Source: an uncultured Holophagaceae bacterium (GTDB lineage: Bacteria; Acidobacteriota; Holophagae; Holophagales; Holophagaceae). Taken from it: 64,000 nucleotides of DNA. The notes beneath the pieces are model-generated. The model searched no databases and was not told where the DNA came from. It saw only the letters and a list, made by a program, of their open reading frames with translations. Each line of letters opens with the position of its first letter. Position 1 is the first letter of the stretch. The DNA is taken from the NCBI GenBank assembly GCA_903937385.1, contig CAIZZF010000008.1:372001-436000 (forward strand), read 5' to 3'. This document shows, piece after piece, positions 19,769 to 28,717 of this stretch. The position numbers and the translations under genes are program-made.

Positions 19769-21553
19769 ATGAGCACACGGGAATCCGAGTTCCTGGAGTC
19801 CCTTGGCGAGTCAGAGAGGGTCCACTTCAGGCACCTGGCCCTGGTGCGCTCGCAGCTCCCCTCCGAAAGCCAGATCCACATGCTCGAAGGACTGGCGCGC
19901 ACCCTGGCCTCGCCCCGGCTGCTCACGGTCATGGCCCGCACCCCCCACTGGCTGGCGCACTGGCCCATCCTCCTGGGTGTGGCCGAGAATGAGGCCACCC
20001 CCGAAGCGATCCGCCGCGACCTGGAAATGGTCGTGTCCCTCTTCGACCAGATGCGGGAGATGGACAAGGCTCCCGCCGAGGAAAAGGCCGAGCGCGCCGA
20101 GTCAGTGAAGACCCTCTACTCCCAGCTCAACACCGGCCTGAAGCCCGTCGCCAAGCTCCTCGCCAAGCAGTTGGCCAAGACGGTCACCGCCACGGGAACC
20201 ACCCAGGAGCTGCCGGCGCTTCCATCCGAGTCCCCGGACTGGGAGGCCCTGGCGGCCCTGCCGGCCCCACTGCCGGACCAGCTGGTGGCCAAGGAGCTCG
20301 ACCGCCCCCGGCGGCTCGACCAGGCGCGGCAGACGGCTCAGCCTGATGAGCTGCTCACCTTCCTGGTCGACGCAGACGCAGAGCTCCGCCAGGCGGCGCT
20401 CCAGAACCCGCTGGTGTCCGAGGACCTGATCTGCCAGGCCCTGGCCCAGTCCGACGAGGCGGCCTTCTTTGAGGAGATCTATGCCGAGGCCCGCTGGTAC
20501 TTCCGGGACCCCGTGCGACAGAGCCTGCAGGAAGCCCCTGGCTGTCCAGGCGGCTTGAGCCGACGGGCGGCCCTCTCCCAACACCTGGTTGCGGTCCTGG
20601 AGCTGGGCGCCAAGGATCCTTCCAGCCTCCGGCGGATCGTGAGCCTGTTCACCCAGCTGGATGAGAGCGAATACCAGTTCATCACCTTCTGGGCGAAGCG
20701 CCACGCACCGCACCTCCTCCGCATCGTGAAATACTTCTACGACCGCCTCCAGCGGCAGCGCTCGGGCCTCGCGTCCGCGCTGCCCGAGCGGGGCGAAGAG
20801 GGCCGCTGGGCCACGCTGGAGGAGCGGGTCTTCCTCGCCACCCAGGCCACCCAGGAAGAGCAGATCAGCCAGGTGCTGAAGGATCCCGACCCCCAGGTCT
20901 TCCGGATCGCCCTGGAGAACCCGGCCCTGACCCCGCGGCTGCTGGCCTCCACCCTCCCTGCCTTCTCCCGAGAGCGCGCTGAAGTCGTGGCTGCGCACCA
21001 GGCCTGGTCCGAGGATTCCCTCGTGGCCGAGGCCCTGGTCCACCACCCCGGCCTCTCCGAAGCCTCGGCCCTCCGCCTCCTTGGTCGGCTGGCCGGCAGC
21101 AAGGCGATCATCGAGGTCCTGCGGGATCCCCGGGTGCTGCACCTGGAGGTCAAGCGGCGGGCCCTCGAGACGCTCCGCTCGCTCTACCAGGCCATGCCCG
21201 TGGCCGACCGCATCACGGCCCTGCGCACCTCCGGCGGGGAGCTCATGCGCCACCTGCCCCAGGAAGTGCTGCAGGACGAGGAGACCCTCCTCCGGATGGT
21301 GGCCGACCGTCAGCTGGATCCAGGCATCCTGCTGCGCCTGGCGCGGAACAAGCTCACCCCGCGCAGCGTGCTCGGCCAGCTCGCGGGGCACCCGGTGCTC
21401 ATGGCCCACGCCGCGATCATGTCCGAGCTGCTGCTGAACCCCAAGACCCCCCGGGAATCAGCCCTCCGGATCTGGGGCCTGCTCTCCGAGGCGGAACAGC
21501 AGCAGATCCTGCGCAGCCCCCACCTGCCCGCCGCCCTCCGGGCCATGGGCTGA
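19769..21553 (+). CDS. Helical-repeat (HEAT/LRV-like) protein of unknown function
   Basis: This is a 594-residue protein without signal peptide or membrane segment. It contains spaced repeats with a conserved N-P turn followed by leucines: LRQAALQNPLVSEDLICQAL, FRIALENPALTPRLLASTL, LVHHPGLSEASALRLLGRL, LARNKLTPRSVLGQL, LLLNPKTPRESALRIW. This pattern resembles leucine-rich-repeat-variant/DUF2336-like solenoids and HEAT repeats, which form curved scaffolds for protein binding. The first 150 residues are helical and acidic. It starts at ATG 19769 with GGGAGGGG upstream, 13 bp after the HisA-like stop. I do not recognise a named family. Confidence 0.7.
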   Translation: MSTRESEFLESLGESERVHFRHLALVRSQLPSESQIHMLEGLARTLASPRLLTVMARTPHWLAHWPILLGVAENEATPEAIRRDLEMVVSLFDQMREMDKAPAEEKAERAESVKTLYSQLNTGLKPVAKLLAKQLAKTVTATGTTQELPALPSESPDWEALAALPAPLPDQLVAKELDRPRRLDQARQTAQPDELLTFLVDADAELRQAALQNPLVSEDLICQALAQSDEAAFFEEIYAEARWYFRDPVRQSLQEAPGCPGGLSRRAALSQHLVAVLELGAKDPSSLRRIVSLFTQLDESEYQFITFWAKRHAPHLLRIVKYFYDRLQRQRSGLASALPERGEEGRWATLEERVFLATQATQEEQISQVLKDPDPQVFRIALENPALTPRLLASTLPAFSRERAEVVAAHQAWSEDSLVAEALVHHPGLSEASALRLLGRLAGSKAIIEVLRDPRVLHLEVKRRALETLRSLYQAMPVADRITALRTSGGELMRHLPQEVLQDEETLLRMVADRQLDPGILLRLARNKLTPRSVLGQLAGHPVLMAHAAIMSELLLNPKTPRESALRIWGLLSEAEQQQILRSPHLPAALRAMG

Positions 21554-21602
21554 CTGGAGTAAACATATAGTCCGCCCCTGCGTAGCCCCTCCAGGAGCCC
21601 CC

Positions 21603-22613
21603 ATGCGACGCCCCGCAGTCATGCTGATCCCCGCCGCGGTGGCTCTGGTGTGCCTGCCCTTCGCCAGCTCCTGCCGACCCAAGGCGCGGGTGCCGGGATG
21701 GGTGCAGTCCGCCCCCGCGGACAGCGTCCTCGCCTTCAGTGGCGAGGCCGGCTGGGTCCTGACCCACAAGGAGGTCCAGGGTCTCCTCACCCGCGACCCC
21801 ATGGTCGAGCGGGCGCTGGAACTCTTCCTGCAGAAGGCGCATATCAACCCCCGCACCGAGACGGGCCGGGTGACCTTCCATGTCGTCGGAGCGCCCCAGC
21901 CGGGAGAGACGAGTATCCAGAAGGGGCTTGAGCACGTCGTGATCCAGCTCAACCAGTTCAAGGATCCCGCCGCCCTGGTGGCCGCCCTGTCCGAGTCCTT
22001 CCCCCAGGAGGGCAGCCTCCGCCTCCAGGGCCGGGACTGGCCCCTGCACGTCATCCTCGACTTCGAGACCCAGGGCACCAAGGCCCACATCCGGGCCGCC
22101 AGCGACGAGAAGGGCCAGATCTGGATCGGCGCCTTGGAGTCTCTGACCCGCATGGCCGCCAAAGAAGGCCTCAGCTCCCAGCCGGACGCGGCGCTGGCGG
22201 CGGAGTGGATCAGCCCCCGCGCACCCTTCCAGGGCTTCATCCAGCCCGAAGCCCTGCTGGGAACCCTGCGCCAAAACCTCGAAGGCAGCGTCATGAAGGA
22301 CCTGCCCCAGGGGGTGAAGGCCCTCTTCTGGGGCATCACCCCGGCGACCGAGCCGGGCCAGCCCCTGCACTTCGAGCTGGCCCTGGCGGGCTCCCCCGAG
22401 GGCATCAACCAGGTGACGCCGTGGCTCCAGCGTCTGGTGGCCGCAGCCAACGCCGTGCAGTCCACGCCCGGCTCGACCCCGGAGCTCCTGCAGGAAAAGC
22501 GGCGGGTGGGTCTGCGCTGCAGCCTCACGGCCGAGCAGCTCAAGCTGGTGATGGAGAAGCTGGGCCAGTCTGGGCTCACGTTCCCGACCCTGAGCCGGGG
22601 TCCCAAGGCATGA
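21603..22613 (+). CDS. Lipoprotein of unknown function, first gene of sigma-factor unit
   Basis: This 336-residue protein has a lipoprotein signal peptide ending in the lipobox FASSC (Cys24). The mature part is alpha/beta with no family I recognise. It includes ADSVLAFSGEAGWVL near its start and repeats of a pattern with long amphipathic helices (PMVERALELFLQKA, TPWLQRLVAAANAVQ), somewhat like DUF3352-type surface proteins. It starts after an AGGAGCCCCC ribosome-binding site. The stop codon overlaps the ECF sigma-factor start (ATGA), so the two are translated together. It may be a sensor or target for that pathway. Confidence 0.65.
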   Translation: MRRPAVMLIPAAVALVCLPFASSCRPKARVPGWVQSAPADSVLAFSGEAGWVLTHKEVQGLLTRDPMVERALELFLQKAHINPRTETGRVTFHVVGAPQPGETSIQKGLEHVVIQLNQFKDPAALVAALSESFPQEGSLRLQGRDWPLHVILDFETQGTKAHIRAASDEKGQIWIGALESLTRMAAKEGLSSQPDAALAAEWISPRAPFQGFIQPEALLGTLRQNLEGSVMKDLPQGVKALFWGITPATEPGQPLHFELALAGSPEGINQVTPWLQRLVAAANAVQSTPGSTPELLQEKRRVGLRCSLTAEQLKLVMEKLGQSGLTFPTLSRGPKA

Positions 22614-23200
22614 GTGCGGCGCTCTCCCTCTCCCCGGGCGGCGGCTTCACCGCGCCGGAGGAGCCGACCCCCGAATACTGGATGGCCCAGCTGAAGGCCG
22701 GCCGGGAGGAGGCCCTCGCCCACCTCATGGCCCGGTTCGAGCGCCCCCTCTTCGCCTTCCTGCACCGGCGGCTCCAAGGCGAGGCCGGGGTCGTGCAGGA
22801 GCTGGCCCAGGAGGTTTTTCTTAAGTGCCTCCAGCATTGTCAACGATTTGAAGAGGGTCGGCCGGTGGCTGCCTGGCTTTTTACATTGGCGGCTAATGCG
22901 GCGACGGACCACCTGCGTAGAAGAGGTCGAGAGGTATCCCCTCCCGAGACCTTTGACGCACCCGATCCCCACCAGGCTTCACCCTGGGAATCCGTGGACC
23001 AAAGTCGGCGACTGCAGGCCCTGCGCGGAGCCCTGGAGGGCCTGACCCCCCGCCAGCGGGCCATGGTGACCGCCTACTACGTGCACGAGCACCCCGTGAA
23101 AAAGATCGCCCAGGAGCTCGGGTGCGCCGAGGGGACCGTGAAAGCCACCCTGTTCCAGAGCCTCCAGAAACTCCGCAAGAACCTTGGACCCCAGCCATGA
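22610..23200 (+). CDS. ECF-family RNA polymerase sigma factor
   Basis: This 196-residue sigma-70 factor has region 2 (ALAHLMARFERPLFAFLHRRL, AQEVFLKCLQHCQRFE, VAAWLFTLAANAATDHLRRR) and region 4 (LEGLTPRQRAMVTAYYVHEHPVKKIAQELGCAEGTVKATLFQSLQKL), with no region 1 or 3, as in extracytoplasmic-function sigma factors. Both ends overlap neighbours by four bases, ATGA with the lipoprotein and with the downstream membrane protein. This is the usual sign of a sigma/anti-sigma pair. A stretch at about 22815-22930 is visibly poorer in G+C than its surroundings. Confidence 0.93.
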   Translation: MSAALSLSPGGGFTAPEEPTPEYWMAQLKAGREEALAHLMARFERPLFAFLHRRLQGEAGVVQELAQEVFLKCLQHCQRFEEGRPVAAWLFTLAANAATDHLRRRGREVSPPETFDAPDPHQASPWESVDQSRRLQALRGALEGLTPRQRAMVTAYYVHEHPVKKIAQELGCAEGTVKATLFQSLQKLRKNLGPQP

Positions 23201-23889
23201 CCGCCCCCTTCGACCCCCAGCGCTCCGAGTCCAGCCCCCTGGACGAGGCCCGGCTCTTCGAGCTCCTCGAGCAGCCCGAGCTCTGGCCCGAGGATCCCGC
23301 GATCCAGGCGGAGCTGGCAAACCTGCTGGAGCTCCACCTGGCCCTGACCAGCCACGGGCCCGAGCTGGCCGCCGATCTGGCACCAGCCCCCCGGGCTCGC
23401 TGGACGCGCTCCTGGAGCCTGGCCGCCGCCGCCGTCCTGCTGGTGGCCCTCATCCCCGCCGCCTTCACGGTCCAGCGGATCCAGTCCATCCGGATCCTGG
23501 CCCGGGACACCGCCCGCCTGGAATCCCTGGCCCAGAAACGGACCCAGGACCGCGCCTGGATCGCCTTCTTCCAGCAGAGCACCACCCTCCTCCAGGACTT
23601 TGAGCAGAACCCCAACCTGTGCCTGAAGGGCGAGGAGGACCGCCGGCAGGAGCGCGAGATGGCCGTGGCGCTGCTCGAGGCCAGCCACCAGCTCGCCGCC
23701 CAGGGCCCTCCCCTCCAGGAGGCGGAGGTGATTCGCGCCAGCCTCCATGCCTGGCTCTCCGAGGTCGCCTTCGAAGACAACTGCCTGCCCGTGGAGCGGG
23801 CCCAGGCCCTGCGCCAGTGGGCTGCGGCCCACAACCTCGAGACCGAGTCCGAGCGCATGGAACGCCGCCTCCGGGGAGACGGCGCATGA
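23197..23889 (+). CDS. Single-pass membrane protein, probable anti-sigma factor
   Basis: This 230-residue protein starts inside the sigma-factor stop codon. It has an acidic cytoplasmic N-terminus (about 1-68), one membrane helix (about 72-91, SLAAAAVLLVALIPAAF) and an outer part with helices (ILARDTARLESLAQKR, REMAVALLEASHQLA). Position and topology fit an anti-sigma factor. The usual zinc-binding HxxxCxxC of ZAS-type anti-sigmas is not present, so the assignment rests on context. Two cysteines (LCLKG, DNCLP) in the outer part could be redox-active. Confidence 0.6.
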   Translation: MTAPFDPQRSESSPLDEARLFELLEQPELWPEDPAIQAELANLLELHLALTSHGPELAADLAPAPRARWTRSWSLAAAAVLLVALIPAAFTVQRIQSIRILARDTARLESLAQKRTQDRAWIAFFQQSTTLLQDFEQNPNLCLKGEEDRRQEREMAVALLEASHQLAAQGPPLQEAEVIRASLHAWLSEVAFEDNCLPVERAQALRQWAAAHNLETESERMERRLRGDGA

Positions 23890-24698
23890 TGCCAGTCTTC
23901 CTGCTGGTGGTGCCGGCCCTGGTCGAGGTCGCTGCGCCGGAGCCCGCCTTCGTCGCCGCCCCCGAGAACCAGGCAGAGCAGCTGTTCCAGCAGGGCCGGG
24001 ACCTGCGCTATGCCCAGCGCTGGTACGAGGCGGCCCAGGCCTACCGCACCCTGCTCCGGGAGTTCCCCGCCACCTCCAGGGCCGCCGATGCGCGCTACTG
24101 GCTGGCCGCCAGCCTGGAGCAGGACCGGCGCTGGGACGAGGCCATCGACGCCTACACGGAGTTCCTGGCCCGGCACCCCGACCAGCGTCTGCTCGGCAAG
24201 GAGGCCCGGCTGAACCGCGTGCGGTGCTGGGGCATCCGCCAGTGGGACAACCCCGCCGCGACCCCGGGGCTGGTCAGCGCCCTCGCAGACGAGCGCGAGG
24301 AGGTTCGCATCGCCGCGGCCCTGCAGCTCGCCAAGCGCCGGGACAGCCGGGCCGTGCCGGTGCTGCAGGCGGGACTGAACGCCAACCTCACCTCCGAGGC
24401 CTGCCGCCTGGCCCTCCTCGGCATGGGCGCCACGCCCCAGGCCGCCGGGCCCGCCCAGGGCCGCTTCCTGGTGGTGCGCATCAAGGAGCGGAGCAAGCCC
24501 GAGGTCCTCACGGTGCGCCTGGCCCTGGGCCTCGCCCGGGCCGTGGGCGGCTATCTCTCAGACGAGCAGCTGCGCCAAGCCAAGGGCAAGGGCGTGGATC
24601 TGGACCGGATCATGGACCAGGCGCTGAACGCCCCCAAGGGGACCGAGCTGTTCAGCCTCGATGACTCCAAGAGCACCGTGACGGTGACGGTCGAATAG
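23886..24698 (+). CDS. Exported TPR/HEAT-repeat protein
   Basis: This 270-residue protein overlaps the preceding gene by ATGA. It has a short hydrophobic N-terminus (MMPVFLLVVPALVEVAA) that is probably a signal peptide. Tetratricopeptide-like helices follow (AEQLFQQGRDLRYAQRWYEAAQAYRTLL, WDEAIDAYTEFLARHPDQ), then one HEAT-like unit (LVSALADEREEVRIAAALQLAKRRDSRAVPVL). The C-terminus (LVVRIKERSKPEVLTVRLALGLARAVGGY ... DSKSTVTVTVE) is unassigned. It resembles YbgF/CpoB-type periplasmic scaffolds. It ends the four-gene coupled unit and may act in the signal that releases the sigma factor. Confidence 0.6.
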   Translation: MMPVFLLVVPALVEVAAPEPAFVAAPENQAEQLFQQGRDLRYAQRWYEAAQAYRTLLREFPATSRAADARYWLAASLEQDRRWDEAIDAYTEFLARHPDQRLLGKEARLNRVRCWGIRQWDNPAATPGLVSALADEREEVRIAAALQLAKRRDSRAVPVLQAGLNANLTSEACRLALLGMGATPQAAGPAQGRFLVVRIKERSKPEVLTVRLALGLARAVGGYLSDEQLRQAKGKGVDLDRIMDQALNAPKGTELFSLDDSKSTVTVTVE

Positions 24699-24725
24699 CC
24701 TGGAGCGGCTAAGCTGGAGTTGCAC

Positions 24726-26534
24726 ATGTCCCGACTCCTGCGCTTCTTCAGAGACCACCTCCGCACCCACGCGCCCACCATCGCGGGGGCTTCGCTGTTG
24801 CTGCTCCTGGCCGGGCTGTGCCAGGGTGCGCTCATCGCCTCCATCAAGTTCGTCTTCGATGACGGCAAGGTCCACGTCCTGCCCGCCGGGCAGCAGGGCC
24901 TCTTCGTCCAGCTGGAGCACCTGCGCGCCTGGGCGCTCTCCCGCCTGCCCGAGGCCTCGGTCCTGCGCAGCAGCGGCCTGCTGGTGCCGCTGGTGCTCGT
25001 TTCGCTCTTCACCCTGAAGGGACTGTTCACCTACTCAGGCACCCTGCTCATGGTCCGCAGCGGCATCCGGGCCACCCAGGCCCTCCGGGAGCGGCTCTTC
25101 GCCCACTTCCTCGCCCAGGAGCCCGCCTTCTTCCAGAAGCACCCGGTGGGCGAGCTGATCACCCGCAGCATCAGCGACGTGGGCGCCGTGCAGGGCATCG
25201 CCAGCAACCAGCTGGCCGAGGCGGTGCGCGAGGTGTGCGTGGCGGTCACCATGCTGGCCACGGTCCTCTACATGGACTGGCAGCTGAGCCTGACCCTGTT
25301 CCTGGCGGGGCCCCTGGTGGTCTACCCGGTGAAGCGGCTGAGCCAGCGCATCCGCAGCGTGAACCACCGGAACCAGGAGGCCTCCAGCCGCCTGCTCCAG
25401 CGGCTCAAGGAAGTCTTCAGCAACATCCGCGTGGTCCAGGCCTTTGCGCGGGAGTCCTACGAGGTGGGCCGCTTCCAGGTCCAGAACCAGGAGCTCTACC
25501 GCCTCGGCATGAAGAGCGCCCGGGCTTCGGCCCTGTCCACGCCGATCATGGAGCTGGTGGGCGGCCTGCTGCTCGCCAGCCTCGCCGCCTACGCCTCGGG
25601 CCGCTTCAAGTCCGGCACCCTCACCACCGAGAACTTCCTCGCCTACATCCTGGGCATCTACGCCCTCTACGACCCGCTCCGGCGCCTCACCAAGCTCAAC
25701 AACGAGATCCAGGTCGCCTCCGCCAGCCTCGACCGGGTCTACACGATGCTGGACCGGCAGCCGGAGCTGCCCGAGAACCCGGCCCCCACGCCGGTGCCCG
25801 CCCGCCCCGGCCTGCTGCGCTTCGAGGGCGTCGCGTTCACCTATGACGGCAAGCACGCGGTCCTCAGTGGCATCGACCTGGAGGTGCACGCGGGGGAGAC
25901 CGTGGCCCTGGTGGGTGGCAGCGGGGGTGGCAAGACCACCCTGGTGAACCTGGTGCCCCGCTTTTTCGATCCCACCGCCGGGCGCATCACCCTGGACGGC
26001 ATCGACCTCCGGGACTTCAACCCCCGGGAGCTGCGGAAGACCATCGGCATCGTCACCCAGGAGACCCTGCTCTTCATGGACACGGTGCACGACAACATCG
26101 CCTACGGCTTGCAGGCCAGCCGCGAGGCCGTGATCGCCGCCGCCAAGCAGGCCCACGCCCACGACTTCATCATGGCGCTGTCAAAGGGCTACGACACGCC
26201 CCTGGCCGAGACCGGCTCCAGCCTCAGCGGTGGCCAGCGCCAGCGCCTGGCCATCGCCCGCGCCCTGCTGCAGGATCCGCCCATCCTCATCCTGGACGAG
26301 GCCACCAGCGCCCTGGACACCGAGAGCGAGCGCGCGGTGCAGGACGCCCTCGAGACCCTCATGCAGAACCGCACCACCCTGGTCATCGCCCACCGGCTCA
26401 GCACCATCCAGCGGGCCACGCGCATCTGCGCCATGAAGCAGGGCCGCATCGTCGAGGTCGGCACCCACGAGGATCTGCTCGGCCAGGACGGCGAGTACGC
26501 CCGGCTGCACAAGCTGCAGTTCGCGGAAGGATGA
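24726..26534 (+). CDS. MsbA-like lipid/multidrug ABC exporter (fused permease-ATPase)
   Basis: This 602-residue half-transporter has six predicted membrane helices (about 20-330) and a C-terminal nucleotide-binding domain. Walker A is GGSGGGKTT, the signature LSGGQRQRLAIARALL, Walker B ILILDEATSALD, and the switch histidine lies in VIAHRLSTI. Similarity runs along MsbA-type lipid A flippases, including the coupling region IRVVQAFARESYEVGRF. The start ATG 24726 has GGAG eight bases upstream. An unusual stretch between helices 1 and 2 (about residues 42-70) is longer than in MsbA of enteric bacteria. The substrate is inferred. Confidence 0.9.
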   Translation: MSRLLRFFRDHLRTHAPTIAGASLLLLLAGLCQGALIASIKFVFDDGKVHVLPAGQQGLFVQLEHLRAWALSRLPEASVLRSSGLLVPLVLVSLFTLKGLFTYSGTLLMVRSGIRATQALRERLFAHFLAQEPAFFQKHPVGELITRSISDVGAVQGIASNQLAEAVREVCVAVTMLATVLYMDWQLSLTLFLAGPLVVYPVKRLSQRIRSVNHRNQEASSRLLQRLKEVFSNIRVVQAFARESYEVGRFQVQNQELYRLGMKSARASALSTPIMELVGGLLLASLAAYASGRFKSGTLTTENFLAYILGIYALYDPLRRLTKLNNEIQVASASLDRVYTMLDRQPELPENPAPTPVPARPGLLRFEGVAFTYDGKHAVLSGIDLEVHAGETVALVGGSGGGKTTLVNLVPRFFDPTAGRITLDGIDLRDFNPRELRKTIGIVTQETLLFMDTVHDNIAYGLQASREAVIAAAKQAHAHDFIMALSKGYDTPLAETGSSLSGGQRQRLAIARALLQDPPILILDEATSALDTESERAVQDALETLMQNRTTLVIAHRLSTIQRATRICAMKQGRIVEVGTHEDLLGQDGEYARLHKLQFAEG

Positions 26535-26544
26535 CCGCCGCTCG

Positions 26545-27612
26545 ATGAGACGTTCCGACTTCCACTTCGACCTGCCGCCCGGGCTCATCGCGCAGCATCC
26601 CGCCCCGGACCGGGACGGCGCCCGCCTGCTGGTGGTGGACGCACGCACCGGCATCTGGTCCCACCGCACCATCCGCGACCTGCCCGAGCTGATTCCCGCT
26701 GGCAGCCTCTGCGTGCCCAACGACGTCCGTGTCCGCCACGCCCGCCTCTTCTTGCGCCGGGCCGGGGGCGGCGCCGGGGAGGCGCTGCTGCTGCGGAGCC
26801 TGGGCCCGGGCCGCTTCGAGGCCCTGGTGAAGCCCGGGGCACGCCTGAAGCCAGGGTCCACGGCCACCGTGGTGGACCCCGTCAGTGGTTCCGATCTGGC
26901 CCGCATCACAGTCCTGGATACCCTGCCCGAAGGCCTGCGCGTGGTTCAGGTCGAGTCTGGCCACGGCCTCGACTGGGACGAGATCGACCGCATTGGCCGC
27001 CTGCCCCTGCCGCCCTACATCGACCACCTGGCGGAAGACGACGACGAGACCCGCTACCAGACGGTCTTCGCCGCCCGGGAGGGCGAGGCTGTGGCGGCGC
27101 CCACCGCCGGCCTGCACTTCACGCCGGAGCTGATCGAGACCCTGTGCGCCCAGGGCTGCGGCTGGCACCCCGTGCGCCTGCACGTGGGCCTCGGCACCTT
27201 CCGCCCCATGACCGCGGACCGCCTGGAAGACCACGCCATGCACGAGGAGCGCTTCGAAGTCCCCGAGGCCACGGCTGCGGCCCTGGAGCCGGAACTGAGG
27301 GACCGCTCCCGACCCGTGCTCTGCGTGGGCACCACCTCTCTGCGCACCCTCGAAGGCGCCTGGGACGGGACGGCCCTGACACGCCAGGGTGCCACCCGCC
27401 TCTTCATCACCCCTGGCTACCGGCTGCGCACCGCGGACCACCTGCTCACCAACTTCCACCTGCCCGAGAGCACCCTGTTCGTGCTGGTCTCCGCCCTGCT
27501 GGGCCTCGACCTGGCCCAGGCCGCCTACGCCGAGGCCGTGCGGCAGCAGTATCGGTTCTTCAGCTACGGCGACGCGATGCTGATCCTGAACGCCCGGAAC
27601 ACCTCGGAATGA
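26545..27612 (+). CDS. queA: S-adenosylmethionine:tRNA ribosyltransferase-isomerase
   Basis: QueA transfers and isomerises the ribose of S-adenosylmethionine onto preQ1 at tRNA position 34, the penultimate step of queuosine synthesis. The sequence shows the family start FDLPPGLIAQHPAPDRDGARLLVVD, GRLPLPPYI, the block RYQTVFAAREGEAVAAPTAGLHFT, HVGLGTFRPM and the C-terminal LLTNFHLPESTLFVLVSALLG. At 355 residues it is full length. It follows the ABC exporter after 10 bp and may be co-transcribed with it. The 135 bp that follow contain nothing I can identify. Confidence 0.97.
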   Translation: MRRSDFHFDLPPGLIAQHPAPDRDGARLLVVDARTGIWSHRTIRDLPELIPAGSLCVPNDVRVRHARLFLRRAGGGAGEALLLRSLGPGRFEALVKPGARLKPGSTATVVDPVSGSDLARITVLDTLPEGLRVVQVESGHGLDWDEIDRIGRLPLPPYIDHLAEDDDETRYQTVFAAREGEAVAAPTAGLHFTPELIETLCAQGCGWHPVRLHVGLGTFRPMTADRLEDHAMHEERFEVPEATAAALEPELRDRSRPVLCVGTTSLRTLEGAWDGTALTRQGATRLFITPGYRLRTADHLLTNFHLPESTLFVLVSALLGLDLAQAAYAEAVRQQYRFFSYGDAMLILNARNTSE

Positions 27613-27747
27613 CGTGGGCCTTCGGGATCAATAGCGGGACCCCAGATTTCGCAGATGACACTGATGGACGCCGACCCACCCCAAGAGCTGGATTGCAGTT
27701 ATCCCCATCCATCCCTTTGATCCCCGTCAAAACCCCTTAAGACTGGG

Positions 27748-28095
27748 TCAGAGATATTCCACGAACTGGTGCAGGACGGGAATCCGGTGCCGCTTGCCCT
27801 TGGAGCCCTGGAGGATGCTGGTCACGGACATGCCGAGGCACCAGAGCAGCCAGAGCGGCAGCAGGAAGCGCAGGAAGACCCAGCCGAAGATCGGGAACAG
27901 GCCGGTGATGACGATGGCCAGGCCCACCACGCACTCGGCGAAGGCCAGGATCACACCCTGCCGCGCATGCCAGAGCAGCTCGCTGTCCTCCCGGTTTCGG
28001 ATGTAGGGCACGAAGGCCCAGGGCCCCGCGTAGCAGAGGATCAGGTCTCGCAGTCGCTCCCCCGTGTAGAGGGGGGTCGGGGCATCCAGGGGCAC
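27748..28095 (-). CDS. Small integral membrane protein (Tic20/DUF4870-like)
   Basis: This 115-residue protein has an amphipathic start, then a segment YAGPWAFVPYIRNREDSELLWHARQGVILAFAECVVGLAIVITGLF and another long hydrophobic run with FLLPLWLLWCLG, giving three or four helices. The sequence W-A-F-V-P-Y-I ... F-HARQG resembles the DUF4870/Tic20-like family of small membrane proteins. I chose the GTG at 28095 because GGAGG lies five bases upstream; an upstream TTG (28161) would add an unlikely charged N-terminus. The function is unknown. Confidence 0.7.
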   Translation of the reverse strand: MPLDAPTPLYTGERLRDLILCYAGPWAFVPYIRNREDSELLWHARQGVILAFAECVVGLAIVITGLFPIFGWVFLRFLLPLWLLWCLGMSVTSILQGSKGKRHRIPVLHQFVEYL

Positions 28096-28228
28096 GGCAA
28101 CCTCCAGGACGAGGATAACGCATGGTCTCTCAACCGCGGGCAGCCCTCTTGGGTCAAACAAGTTACCTGTCGCGACCTTGACCTGCCGCGCGGCAGGTCC
28201 ATTCTGGTTCTACGCACTCAGGAGACCC

Positions 28229-28708
28229 ATGCGCCCGTTGATTTCCCTGGTCCTCCTGATCCTGCCCCTGGGCTGTGGCGGAGGTGGGTCAAGTTCGCCC
28301 ACCCCGACCCCCACCCCCGCTGCCACCACGTGTCCGATTCCGGTGGCCAAGGCCAGTCCCTCTTTCTCGGCGGACCTGGTTCCGGCCCTCCAGAGCAGCT
28401 GCGGCGCCGCGGCCACCAGCTGCCACGGCGGCACGTCCCCCACGGGGCACGTGCTGTATTCGGGCACTGCGGCCGAGCTCCACGCTCGGCTGGTCAATGT
28501 CGTCCCGGCCAACGCCCCGCCCGGACAGGGCTGGGTGCTGGTGAAACCGGGCGACCCCGCCCATTCCTGGATCCTCGAGAAGGTCACCAAGGACCAGCCG
28601 GGCGGCTCGGGCTACGGGACCCGCATGCCGCAGGCGGCGCCGAACCTCTGCCAGCCGTCCGTGGACACCCTCACCGCCTGGATCAACGCTGGCGCCCCCA
28701 GCAACTAG
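28229..28708 (+). CDS. Lipoprotein with cytochrome-like CH motif, partner of DUF1800/DUF1501
   Basis: This 159-residue lipoprotein (lipobox LPLGC, then a Gly/Ser- and Thr/Pro-rich spacer) has a small domain reading LVPALQSSCGAAATSCHGGTSPTG, then LVNVVPANAPP, WVLVKPGDPAHSWILEKV and TLTAWINAGAP. This layout matches the planctomycete-cytochrome-like (PSCyt) modules that precede DUF1800/DUF1501 genes. The heme motif is not a classical CxxCH, because the cysteines are seven apart (C-G-A-A-A-T-S-C-H), so heme attachment is doubtful. It starts after AGGAGACCC and is followed 9 bp later by the DUF1800 gene. Confidence 0.75.
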   Translation: MRPLISLVLLILPLGCGGGGSSSPTPTPTPAATTCPIPVAKASPSFSADLVPALQSSCGAAATSCHGGTSPTGHVLYSGTAAELHARLVNVVPANAPPGQGWVLVKPGDPAHSWILEKVTKDQPGGSGYGTRMPQAAPNLCQPSVDTLTAWINAGAPSN

Positions 28709-28717
28709 GAGTCAGCC

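Noticed and set aside
27613-27747. Possible gene or terminator between queA and the small membrane gene
   Set aside because: The 135 bp have no start with a ribosome-binding site, no hairpin with a T-run, and no clear promoter.
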